Shown here piece by piece: positions 6,864 to 14,482 of a stretch of DNA of 18,721 bases. The DNA comes from CAZTGZ01 sp044339595 (GTDB taxonomy: Bacteria > Bacteroidota > Bacteroidia > NS11-12g > UBA9320), in the NCBI GenBank assembly GCA_044339595.1, contig JBIIVF010000037.1, forward strand, positions 1-18,721, written 5' to 3'. How positions within the stretch are numbered: position 1 is the stretch's first letter; each line of letters opens with the position of its first letter. A model generated the notes under the pieces. It ran no database searches and was not told the origin of the DNA. It saw only the letters and a list, made by a program, of their open reading frames with translations. The translations under genes were made by a program, and so were the position numbers.

Positions 6864-7664
6864 TTGCTGACCATCATAGCACAATATCTCGCCGCTTTAT
6901 TCACCTTAAATCCGGAGCGAAAATTCAGAGAAGTGCTTTTAGACCCCAATCTGCATTTGATTGTTTTGGCGACGGTCTTGCTCACAGCAGCCGGATTTAT
7001 CATCAATGCCTTTTATGACCTTGAGAAAGACTTGGTTAACCGCCCACATCGCACCGTTTTTGATCGAATGATCAGTAAAAATACGAGTCTGAATATTTAT
7101 TTTTTATTGAATTTCACAGGATTAGGACTCGCCTGGATGGCCAGTTTTAACATCTTTATTTACTTTTTCATTTTTACAGTCGGCCTTTGGTTCTATTCGC
7201 ATAAGCTTCAAAAGATTGCCGTATTGGGAGAGGTAAGTGCTTCTTTGCTCACCGTTTCGAGTTTCTTTAGCATTGGATTGTACTTCCATCACATACAGTG
7301 GATGCATATTCTTTACGGAAGTTGGGTTATGTTGTTGATTTTTAGTCGTGAGCTCATCAAAGGCATCCAGGACATCAAAGGAGATGCCTTGTTTGGATAC
7401 AATTCTATTCCCCTTCAATTGGGATTGGCCGGCACCAAGAAGCTCTTGTACCTTTTGTTAGCCATGGCCTTTATTCCATTGGGTTATGTATTTATCTCCT
7501 ATGATGCTATCCTCTTTCGCATTTTAATGGCCCTATCCGGAGCGGTGATGATTCAGAGCATATTTTTATTGAACCGGGCCAACAGCTGCGAAAACATTTC
7601 GGGAATTAATTTTAGATTGAAAATATTGATCATTACCGGTGTGATGATGATTGCCTTTTTGTAA
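6864..7664 (+). CDS. UbiA-family prenyltransferase (geranylgeranylglycerol-phosphate geranylgeranyltransferase-like)
   Basis: A polytopic membrane prenyltransferase. The first Asp-rich motif is NAFYDLEKDLVNRPHR and the second is DIKGDALFGYNSIP, both binding prenyl diphosphate through Mg2+. Hydrophobic helices fill the rest, as expected for about nine segments. Position after the mevalonate genes suggests a polyprenyl substrate such as geranylgeranyl diphosphate; in Bacteroidota this neighbour is often named for archaeal-type ether-lipid synthesis, but the acceptor is unproven. TTG 6864 is the first conventional start. However, it cuts the first membrane helix, and the same frame upstream reads ILIKGIAFLTIIRWYSILL, which looks like real N-terminal sequence. 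Coding probably starts further upstream, for example at CTG 6810. There is no in-frame ATG, GTG or TTG back to the TGA at 6741. Confidence 0.82.
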   Translation: MLTIIAQYLAALFTLNPERKFREVLLDPNLHLIVLATVLLTAAGFIINAFYDLEKDLVNRPHRTVFDRMISKNTSLNIYFLLNFTGLGLAWMASFNIFIYFFIFTVGLWFYSHKLQKIAVLGEVSASLLTVSSFFSIGLYFHHIQWMHILYGSWVMLLIFSRELIKGIQDIKGDALFGYNSIPLQLGLAGTKKLLYLLLAMAFIPLGYVFISYDAILFRILMALSGAVMIQSIFLLNRANSCENISGINFRLKILIITGVMMIAFL

Positions 7665-7689
7665 TTTTCATTTTTCGATGCGCATGATT

Positions 7690-7697
7690 TACCTTTG
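7690..7697 (+). promoter_or_regulatory. Bacteroidota -7 box TACCTTTG before the TPR gene
   Basis: The octamer matches TAnnTTTG and ends 6 nt before ATG 7704. It suggests that the TPR gene has its own promoter although it lies only 39 nt after the prenyltransferase gene. No clear -33 element was found. Confidence 0.4.
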
Positions 7698-7703
7698 TTA
7701 TCG

Positions 7704-9149
7704 ATGCTGTATGACATTTTATGCATGAGACCACATTTTAAACCTATCCTTTTAAAGCGATTCTATTTTGGCATCCTGCTGATGTTTGGTTTGTTGAACC
7801 CATTTCCTGCCTTCAGCCAAAATACAGCATCGCCCGATGAAATTCGCAAGGCAATGGAAAAGGGTGATTATGCAGCGGCCAATACCTTGATGAAGGATTA
7901 TCTTCAAGCTCATCTCCAGGATCCGGATGCATGGACATTGCATGCCAATTTGATCATGAATGAATATCGCAGCAAGAAGCCCACTCTTTCAGTCTATCAG
8001 GAAGTGGATGAGGACATTTATAACCGTTCCGGCAGCGAAACAAGCAATCCACCGTTTGAATTACCCCGGCTGATTGCTGACAGCATGGTTAGGACCCTTT
8101 TAAAGGCAGCTGAACTCGATCCTACCAGAATGGACATCCATCATGGTATTTGCGATATTCTTTCTAAGTCAGGAAACGGAAAATTTCTGGTGCAATATCT
8201 TCCGATACTCAACGCCAGCATGATTCCGGCGAGCAACAATCCTTATTTACTGGCTGAATACGCCCGCAACCTGATTGACCGAAAGCGCTTTGATGATGGG
8301 ATGCAGGCCTATGCTGCCATCGCAGGATTATATCCCAATAATGCCGGCATCCTAAGTGATATGGCCGGAGAATATTATCAAAGCGGCAATCTTAAAGCGG
8401 CGTTGTTGTATGCTAAAATGTCGATGGAGAAACCGGATATCGATGAGTCGACCCTCGGCAACAGTTTTTTTATAGCCGCCATTGCAGAAGACCATGTCAT
8501 GGCCTTGGATGCCCTGCAAAAGCAGTGTGCCTTAAAGAAAACGAAAGACTATCTGGTTTTTGAAGCACTCCTGGATTATGAAAAAGGCCTCAACGGACTC
8601 AAGAAAGTTGAAGAATACCTCAAGAGTCCTAACAAAGAAACTTCCCTCCAACGATTATCCATGCTTTTGAGTGCGAATAAAAATTCAAAAGCTACTTTGG
8701 TTGATTTCGACTCTATGATGCATTTTGATTTGCCTGATGCTTACAAAATGGTAATATGTCGTTGGTTTTCAACCCAATATCCCATGGCCTTCGCGCCTTC
8801 CTATCACTATGGTGAAATGCATACCTTTCACAAGGATTTCAAAAAAGCGGTTTCCATATTTGATCACACCAATACTCAAAATTGTGACAGTGCGGGCTGG
8901 TTATTGTATCATTTTCATGCCGGATATGCCCAATACAAATTGTCAAATTTTGAAAAAGCATCCTACCATTTTATATATGCCTTGCAATCTACCGACTTTT
9001 ATGAATACGCAGCAGCAGCCTACTTTTTAGGCGTGATTCACCGCAATAAAGGAGACTTAAGCCAAGCTCAGATGTTCTTCCGCTTAGCCGCACCGCATAA
9101 AGCGGAGAACAAGTTTGCGCTGTATTGTTCTTGGTTGATAGATGGGTAA
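7704..9149 (+). CDS. Exported tetratricopeptide-repeat-like protein
   Basis: About 481 residues from ATG 7704; an in-frame ATG at 7725 (MRPHFKPILLKRF...) would give 474. Either start leads into a signal peptide with the hydrophobic core FGILLMFGLLNPFPAF and a cut near AFSQ. The mature part is rich in helix pairs with TPR-like spacing: EIRKAMEKGDYAAANTLM, then DPDAWTLHANLIM near the N-terminus, and NFEKASYHFIYAL and GVIHRNKGDLSQAQMFF near the C-terminus. TPR arrays mediate protein contacts; no catalytic domain is visible. It probably works in the periplasm. It ends convergently with the FemAB-like gene and shares a palindromic intergenic region with it. The specific function is unknown. Confidence 0.72.
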   Translation: MLYDILCMRPHFKPILLKRFYFGILLMFGLLNPFPAFSQNTASPDEIRKAMEKGDYAAANTLMKDYLQAHLQDPDAWTLHANLIMNEYRSKKPTLSVYQEVDEDIYNRSGSETSNPPFELPRLIADSMVRTLLKAAELDPTRMDIHHGICDILSKSGNGKFLVQYLPILNASMIPASNNPYLLAEYARNLIDRKRFDDGMQAYAAIAGLYPNNAGILSDMAGEYYQSGNLKAALLYAKMSMEKPDIDESTLGNSFFIAAIAEDHVMALDALQKQCALKKTKDYLVFEALLDYEKGLNGLKKVEEYLKSPNKETSLQRLSMLLSANKNSKATLVDFDSMMHFDLPDAYKMVICRWFSTQYPMAFAPSYHYGEMHTFHKDFKKAVSIFDHTNTQNCDSAGWLLYHFHAGYAQYKLSNFEKASYHFIYALQSTDFYEYAAAAYFLGVIHRNKGDLSQAQMFFRLAAPHKAENKFALYCSWLIDG

Positions 9150-9161
9150 ATCCGTACTGTG

Positions 9162-9205
9162 TGCGGATCCGCATGACAATGGATCCACATGATAATGTGG
9201 ATCTA
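9162..9205. terminator. Palindromic hairpin region between convergent genes
   Basis: In the 58-bp gap between two convergent stops lie a perfect 12-bp palindrome TGCGGATCCGCA (9162-9173) and a hairpin with a perfect 9-bp stem GATCCACAT/ATGTGGATC (9182-9190 with 9195-9203) and the 4-nt loop GATA. The stem can be extended by a G-U and a U-A pair to 9180 and 9205. No U-run follows on either strand, so a classical intrinsic terminator is not assured, but the position suits bidirectional termination. Confidence 0.5.
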
Positions 9206-9207
9206 CA

Positions 9208-10155
9208 TCATCTGACAAATTTCGCCAATTTAAGATTCTTGCTGATCTCGAAAAACAGCTTCGGCTTGGCGCCGAATCCCCGAAAAAAGGTCTCTACGTT
9301 CTGAATCATAGATCCTTCAAAATCAAAGATATCGGCTCCTTTGGACAATGCCAATTGAATGGCTTCGTTCATAAGCCAGGTCATGGAATTTTCCTTTCTG
9401 CCCAGTACGGAAGATGCACCCAAATAATATGTAAAAGTGCCTTTGTAGGCATACACCAACATTCCGGAAAGCCAGTTTCCTTCCTGATCCGTGCATTCAA
9501 GCAAATAGGCTTCTGATCCGGGAATGAAGGTCTTCATAATCTGTTCTATGTTACTGTACTGCTTTTCACTGAATTTGACCCCTTTTTTATCAAGGTTGCT
9601 GTGCAAAGCAGTCATGAATTGACCTCCATCACCATTGAGAACCAGACGCACCGCTGAAGCATTATTTTTCTTAATAGAGCGCTGATGCCGTTCTGAAAAA
9701 GCAGGAATGGGGTCTTTAAGATTTAGATAATAGGTAAATCGGGGTGACAACTGAAACCCTTCCCAATGAAAGGGCAAGGGATAGTCAAAACCGGGCGAAA
9801 AATTGCCATGAAATACTTTACAATGCTTGTTAACGAATTCGGCCATCATCCCCACCACCTTTCGCTTCCATTCGTATTGTTTGTACGGTTCGGACGGATA
9901 AGGACCCCAATAAATCCCCTGAAACTGACATAACAAGGGCTGAATCATGCGGGTGAGACCGAATCTCGACTCTGCAAACCAAGGCATCACCGCGATCCAT
10001 TGTTCCCCATCCTGCACCACCACGGCCTCCCATTGCGGCCGAATAATGTCGAGATAAGCACCCACACCATACAAAGCCCCGAGCGGAGAGGTTCGCATGA
10101 AATCGTCCCAAACCTGTCGGTCAATTTCATGGTGGCTCAGCAATTTTATTTCCAT
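9208..10155 (-). CDS. FemAB/GNAT-like acyltransferase (BioF2-like domain)
   Basis: A 315-residue cytosolic protein with the double-GNAT character of FemAB-like transferases. The N-terminal half includes the LYGVGAYLDIIRPQWEAVVV region. The C-terminal half has RHQRSIKKNN (156-165), the helix-strand unit ENSMTWLMNEAIQLALSKG (255-273) and DFEGSMIQNVETFFRGFGAKP (278-298), which matches the FemAB-family signature. Family members transfer aminoacyl or acyl groups to peptidoglycan precursors, lipids or surface sugars; the acceptor is not readable here. ATG 10155 lies inside the end of the T9SS cargo gene (10-nt overlap), so it is the last gene of the minus-strand operon. Confidence 0.75.
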   Translation of the reverse strand: MEIKLLSHHEIDRQVWDDFMRTSPLGALYGVGAYLDIIRPQWEAVVVQDGEQWIAVMPWFAESRFGLTRMIQPLLCQFQGIYWGPYPSEPYKQYEWKRKVVGMMAEFVNKHCKVFHGNFSPGFDYPLPFHWEGFQLSPRFTYYLNLKDPIPAFSERHQRSIKKNNASAVRLVLNGDGGQFMTALHSNLDKKGVKFSEKQYSNIEQIMKTFIPGSEAYLLECTDQEGNWLSGMLVYAYKGTFTYYLGASSVLGRKENSMTWLMNEAIQLALSKGADIFDFEGSMIQNVETFFRGFGAKPKLFFEISKNLKLAKFVR

Positions 10156-12461
10156 CCGTGTTTCACCACTTTTTGGGATACAATATCTCCATTTTCGAAA
10201 TAGAAATTCAAGAAATACACCCCTGAAGGAAGGATTTGTACATCCAAATCAAGCACACTTTGTTTTTCTAGTTCCTTCGATAAAACTTCCACACCGATGG
10301 CATTGATCAAGGCAATCCGATCCGGATGAACAGTGGCATCAGAAAGGTCGATCCGAATATGATTCTCTACCGGCACAGGACCGATCTTTATCCTTGCCTT
10401 GGCTGCATCCCTCACATGAACATTGGTTCTCAAAGAATCACTGATGGAAGAACATCCGGAAGCATTAAATACCTTAACCTGATAAAATCCATTGTCGAAT
10501 TGGGTCAACGTGCGCTGCTTTTGATCAGATCCGGGCAAGATCACGCCGTTTTTGTACCACTCATATTTGGTGCCATTCACAGAACTGCTGATCACATTGT
10601 CAATGCGAATGATGGAAGGTTTAGCCGGGTTTTCATGGATCAACATACGTACACTATCCTTTAGATCGCATGTAGGTAAGGCGTTGTTAGTAAGATGCAG
10701 ATACACATATCTTCTTCCTGCTTTCGACAAATAATTCCAGCTGAACTTATCTGACAAAACAGCTTGGGAAGAATCCGTCCATCGGGCTGAAAATCCTGTT
10801 TGAGCCGAAATAGAAACCGGCATAGGCACTTCATCGCAACCATTCAAATCATTGAGTGTAATCGCACTTGGATACTGATATACCTTTAATTCAACTGAAT
10901 CAGTTCCGCTGCATCCAACCGAAGTATCGGTAAACTGAACGCGGAGTCGTGCATCAGAAAGTGGACTTACATTCACCTGTGAAGCTGAAGGATTATCCAC
11001 CAATTCGGCCGGAGACCAGGAAAATACATAGTTTAATCCGGACTGACCCACTTTGGCTGATGCTCCGCGGCAAAGTTTCATTGTATCCGGCACCCCGGTA
11101 ATTTTGAGCACTTCTGCCACTTCAATGTCTACAGAATCCTTGCTTTTGCATCCAAAGCCATTCTCGACTTCAAGTAAGAATCGAAACTGTCCACCTGTCG
11201 GAGAACTAAAGAATGGAGCAGAAACAGTCGTATCGGTCAACAACTTAGGACCAATCCAACGGTAGGTTATACCCGGCAAATACGCCGATCCGATTTGTAT
11301 GTTTTGTTTAGGACAGGCATTGATCTCATCCTCTTTGTAAGCAATGGCTTTGGGTACAGGATGCACAAAAAAAGTGGCCGATGAGCTAATGTAATTCGGC
11401 TGATTGGCTCTAATTCGGATCTGATGACCATTTCCATATAATCTGACCGGCAACTTGCAGGCAATATTGGATGGAAGACTCGCACCACTTATTGTTCTGA
11501 TAAAAAGTGGATTAGAGAAAGAGCCATTGCTGTCGGAAAGTTCAATTAGGAAAGTGTTTCCCGCACCAAAAGTACCAATACCCTTGTATGCAGGATTGAT
11601 GCTGAGAACAAATGAATCGCCCGGACAAAGATTGCTGACCGGTAGAGGAGCAATCAGGTGCAGCAAGTTAAAATAGATTCTGCCACATCCGGTACAAGCC
11701 AAAACCATCATGTCTTGAGCTGCATTGATGAACATGCCGGATGGTTTGTTATAACTGATGAGCTTGGCGGCACTGCTCAAGGCGGGATTGTATCGATACA
11801 GATAACTGTCGCCGTGATTGGTAACAAAATAATTCCCTTGTGCATCTTCACGGATAGAATGCAGACGATCTATGCCGGTATGCACCAGCGTATCGATTTT
11901 TCCGGAAGTCGTGTTTACCTGTAAAATCTTGCCATTCGTGCTATCGGTCACCACAAGCAAGCGATTCTTGCTGTCAAACAGCAAACCCGCCGGACGGTCG
12001 ATTCCGGATGCCAGCGTGGTGAAAGAAACTTGGTAAAACGGAGGCGGACCAACGGTTCCTTTGATAATCAACCCTGAATCTACATCACTGAGATAAAATA
12101 CATTGCTATTGGTTTTATCGATTGCTCCTGACCTTAAGTTTTTTGCACCCGGAACCGGAATAGACAACATTAAAGATTGAGAAGCCGCGTCAAACACCTT
12201 GATTTGCATGCTATCGAGTACCAAAAGCACTTTGTTGGTTCCGATATCCCCGAATAAAATATCCTGCGGACTGTTTAGCCCGGAAATAACTTTTGACGTA
12301 TTGAAAAAGGAATCGAGTTTTATGACACTGCCATCACCATTGTTCAAAACGTAGTATGATTTGGTGGATGCTTCAAAAGTTACGGCATTGGGAGCATTGT
12401 ATTGAGCCAACAGCGGTAAAGTTGTTATGGCCATCAAAAAAAAAGCGAGTATTTTCTTCAT
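10146..12461 (-). CDS. T9SS type A sorting-domain protein with NHL-like propeller and Ig-like domains
   Basis: A 771-residue secreted protein. Signal peptide MKKILAFFLMAITTLPLLAQ; residues about 25-270 form repeated propeller-like units (DRPAGLLFDSKNRLLVVTDS, LHSIREDAQGNYFVTNHGDS); about 275-680 are Cys-containing Ig/PKD-like modules; about 687-771 form a type A C-terminal sorting domain (IKIGPVPVENHIRIDL ... LPSGVYFLNFYFENGDIVSQKVVKHG). In T9SS the sorting domain directs passage through the outer membrane, followed by release or attachment to surface lipopolysaccharide. The ATG overlaps the upstream reductase stop (ATGA). A run of nine T in the signal-peptide coding stretch (12436-12444 on the plus strand is A9) is notable but not proof of phase variation. 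Ligand unknown. Confidence 0.85.
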   Translation of the reverse strand: MKKILAFFLMAITTLPLLAQYNAPNAVTFEASTKSYYVLNNGDGSVIKLDSFFNTSKVISGLNSPQDILFGDIGTNKVLLVLDSMQIKVFDAASQSLMLSIPVPGAKNLRSGAIDKTNSNVFYLSDVDSGLIIKGTVGPPPFYQVSFTTLASGIDRPAGLLFDSKNRLLVVTDSTNGKILQVNTTSGKIDTLVHTGIDRLHSIREDAQGNYFVTNHGDSYLYRYNPALSSAAKLISYNKPSGMFINAAQDMMVLACTGCGRIYFNLLHLIAPLPVSNLCPGDSFVLSINPAYKGIGTFGAGNTFLIELSDSNGSFSNPLFIRTISGASLPSNIACKLPVRLYGNGHQIRIRANQPNYISSSATFFVHPVPKAIAYKEDEINACPKQNIQIGSAYLPGITYRWIGPKLLTDTTVSAPFFSSPTGGQFRFLLEVENGFGCKSKDSVDIEVAEVLKITGVPDTMKLCRGASAKVGQSGLNYVFSWSPAELVDNPSASQVNVSPLSDARLRVQFTDTSVGCSGTDSVELKVYQYPSAITLNDLNGCDEVPMPVSISAQTGFSARWTDSSQAVLSDKFSWNYLSKAGRRYVYLHLTNNALPTCDLKDSVRMLIHENPAKPSIIRIDNVISSSVNGTKYEWYKNGVILPGSDQKQRTLTQFDNGFYQVKVFNASGCSSISDSLRTNVHVRDAAKARIKIGPVPVENHIRIDLSDATVHPDRIALINAIGVEVLSKELEKQSVLDLDVQILPSGVYFLNFYFENGDIVSQKVVKHGWK

Positions 12462-13378
12462 GAACGATATGTTTTAAGTTGTTTTTCGAGGATTTCCATT
12501 CCTTCTTCAAAACTATGGGGTTGATAATTAAGTTGGGTCATGGCTTTGTCTAATTTAAATCCCGTAAAAGGAGGACGTTTAGCCGGCTGATTGAGCGTAT
12601 CACTTTGAATGCGCGCAACATGGGCCATGCTCAAGTGATATCTTGAAGCAACTCTCTCCACCAATTCATAAATGCTCATCAGGTCTTTGCCGGCGATGTT
12701 GAAGATGCCTTGTGCTTCATACAACTCAGCCAATCTGCACCCCATGGCCAGATCCTCTGCCAAGGTGGGGGTTCGATATTGGTCATCCACCACTTTAATC
12801 TCCTGCCCCTTTTCCAAGGCTGACTTTGCCCAAAGAACAATGTTGCTTCGGCTCATATCCTGAACCAATCCATACACCAAAACCGTTCTTAAAATGGCCC
12901 ATTTCACAGCTTTCTTTTGAACGATTTCTTCTGACTTCAACTTGCTGTGGCCATAATAACTCAGCGGATTCGGCGCATCGTCTTCACCATAGGGACCTGC
13001 TTTTCCATCAAAAATAAAATCGGTGCTGATATGAATAAAATGAGCGCTGACGGCATTGGCTGCTTCAACCAGGTGGTCAACGGCGTCGACATTTAAGACA
13101 TCGCAGCCGGTATGATCCAGTTCGCAGGTATCCACATTGGTCATGGCCGCCGTGTGAATGATGCAATCGGGTTTGAAAAACATAACCACTTCCATCACTA
13201 TTGTCGGGTTGGTAATATCCATTTCCCTGTATTCGTAACCCTCCTTTAACGGATGTCGATTGGGGCCTACGCCGGTCGCTATGTAGGCAATTTCCGGAAT
13301 TTGGGCATAGATATCGGTGAGCTTTTGACCCAGTAATCCGTTACTGCCGGTGATCAGTACGCGCTTCTTTTCAGGCAT
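12458..13378 (-). CDS. SDR-family reductase, dTDP-4-dehydrorhamnose reductase (RmlD)-like
   Basis: A 306-residue extended short-chain dehydrogenase/reductase. The dinucleotide-binding loop is GSNGLLG (11-17), the mid-domain block is HISTDFIFDG (116-125), and the catalytic pair is Y142xxxK146 in YYGHSKLKSEE. The overall pattern, including an AAMTNVDTCE segment, fits RmlD and related sugar-nucleotide reductases that use NAD(P)H; the substrate sugar cannot be settled. It overlaps the GSCFA stop by 8 nt and the T9SS gene by 4 nt. That places sugar-nucleotide or surface-glycan chemistry in the same operon as an exported protein. Confidence 0.82.
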   Translation of the reverse strand: MPEKKRVLITGSNGLLGQKLTDIYAQIPEIAYIATGVGPNRHPLKEGYEYREMDITNPTIVMEVVMFFKPDCIIHTAAMTNVDTCELDHTGCDVLNVDAVDHLVEAANAVSAHFIHISTDFIFDGKAGPYGEDDAPNPLSYYGHSKLKSEEIVQKKAVKWAILRTVLVYGLVQDMSRSNIVLWAKSALEKGQEIKVVDDQYRTPTLAEDLAMGCRLAELYEAQGIFNIAGKDLMSIYELVERVASRYHLSMAHVARIQSDTLNQPAKRPPFTGFKLDKAMTQLNYQPHSFEEGMEILEKQLKTYRS

Positions 13379-14363
13379 ACGTTTTTATATTTTGATTCAA
13401 CATTTCCATCAAATAAGTTACATCGAGGTGCGGATAGGTTGCAGCGAATTGATCCAATTCTTCTGAAAGTTTCATCATCGCCAGCGCATGTTCCGGTCGA
13501 TTTGGGTGCAATGGACGATGGATACATTGAAGCCGTAATTTTTCTACTTTTTGCAAAAGTGGTCTTTCGCCGGGAAACAAACAGGTTTCAAGAAATTTCT
13601 CCCATATGAATGTTTTCGCTTGCGTGCTTGGATGCAACATATCGTCATTATAGAATCGGTAATCGCGCAATTCATCCATCATAATCTCATATGCAGGAAA
13701 ATAATGGCAAAAGGAATGCGAATTCACCCATTCGTGCACGCTTACAATGAGTTTAGACTTGCTGAGTTGATTTTCAACAGCGCCTTCCTTCCAGTGCCTA
13801 ACAGGGCTCACAGTAAAAAGGATTTGGAGGTCAGGATTGATATGATGCAATTGATGGATCAATTCATTCCAGTTTTTTCTGATATCTTCCAACGATTCCG
13901 GTTGACGTGTGAATTGATCCCCGGGAATTTTATGGCAATTGGCGAAATGTTTTTGATCCGCCTTTCTTGTGTAACCCATAACGCTGCCGAAAGTAATCAT
14001 CAATACGACCTTCTCACTTTTTACACATTGGTGGGCTGCTGTAAGCTGAAGGTTGATATTTTCTATCACTGCATCCGCATCCTCACCGGAAAACCTACCG
14101 TGATGATCTGAAGAATGATAGAGTCCGTCAAAAAACACCAACTCCTCTTTGCTATATTTCTCAAGGTGCATGATGCGGTACAACGCATTCAAAATGGCCG
14201 CAGGTTGATACAAAATTCCGAACGGATTTTGTAAGACATGGAACCCGGCCTGATGCATTTTCTCACCCATACTTTCAGAGAAACACGACCCCATCAACAA
14301 ACCTTTGGAATTGTAGTCTAACATTGGATTCGGAGTTATGAGCACAGGGGTTCTGAATTCCAT
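13371..14363 (-). CDS. GSCFA-family protein (SGNH-hydrolase-like)
   Basis: 330 residues from ATG 14363. The open frame reaches 14399, but the internal start is preferred because MEFRTPVLITP is the usual N-terminus of the family and a TATATTTG promoter box lies between the two candidates. The family signature GSCFSE (25-30) supplies the probable nucleophile Ser26, and YNDDMLHPS (238-246) supplies a DxxH pair, Asp241 and His244, as in SGNH hydrolases. FTVSPVRH (183-190) and YFPAYEIMMDELRDYRFY are further GSCFA landmarks. The family is common in Bacteroidota; esterase activity on surface glycans is often presumed but not shown. It is the first gene of the four-gene operon ending at 9208. Confidence 0.85.
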   Translation of the reverse strand: MEFRTPVLITPNPMLDYNSKGLLMGSCFSESMGEKMHQAGFHVLQNPFGILYQPAAILNALYRIMHLEKYSKEELVFFDGLYHSSDHHGRFSGEDADAVIENINLQLTAAHQCVKSEKVVLMITFGSVMGYTRKADQKHFANCHKIPGDQFTRQPESLEDIRKNWNELIHQLHHINPDLQILFTVSPVRHWKEGAVENQLSKSKLIVSVHEWVNSHSFCHYFPAYEIMMDELRDYRFYNDDMLHPSTQAKTFIWEKFLETCLFPGERPLLQKVEKLRLQCIHRPLHPNRPEHALAMMKLSEELDQFAATYPHLDVTYLMEMLNQNIKTYA

Positions 14364-14375
14364 AATTTTTCGCTC

Positions 14376-14383
14376 CAAATATA
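14376..14383 (-). promoter_or_regulatory. Bacteroidota -7 box TATATTTG for the GSCFA operon
   Basis: Read on the minus strand, the octamer matches TAnnTTTG, and 12 nt separate it from ATG 14363. The leader would be only a few nucleotides long. This placement also argues against the longer start at 14399, which would precede the box. Confidence 0.5.
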
Positions 14384-14450
14384 GCAAAAAGCAGTGCAAA
14401 GACAGCTTAGAAAGTCAGTCCATTGCACATCAATGACAAAAATCATAAGA

Positions 14451-14464
14451 AAGAACATGTTCTT
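14451..14464. promoter_or_regulatory. Perfect 14-bp palindrome AAGAACATGTTCTT, candidate operator
   Basis: The palindrome is perfect over 14 bp with no spacer and ends 6 nt before the TAATTTTG box of the downstream gene, inside its core promoter region. It lies in the divergent gap between the GSCFA operon and the outer-membrane protein gene, so a dimeric regulator could act on one or both. No regulator gene is adjacent. Confidence 0.45.
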
Positions 14465-14470
14465 GATATT

Positions 14471-14478
14471 TAATTTTG
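14471..14478 (+). promoter_or_regulatory. Bacteroidota -7 box TAATTTTG before the outer-membrane protein gene
   Basis: The octamer matches TAnnTTTG and ends 4 nt before ATG 14483, or 7 nt before the second, adjacent ATG at 14486. It implies a nearly leaderless transcript. A convincing -33 element was not seen. Confidence 0.5.
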
Positions 14479-14482
14479 TGCT

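Noticed and set aside
7665..7703. TPR gene as a fifth gene of the mevalonate operon
   Set aside because: A 39-nt gap with its own TAnnTTTG box and an unrelated exported product makes separate control more likely, though read-through is possible.
13551..14111. 186-codon plus-strand frame
   Set aside because: Antisense shadow of the GSCFA gene, with no recognisable domain and no promoter-like sequence.
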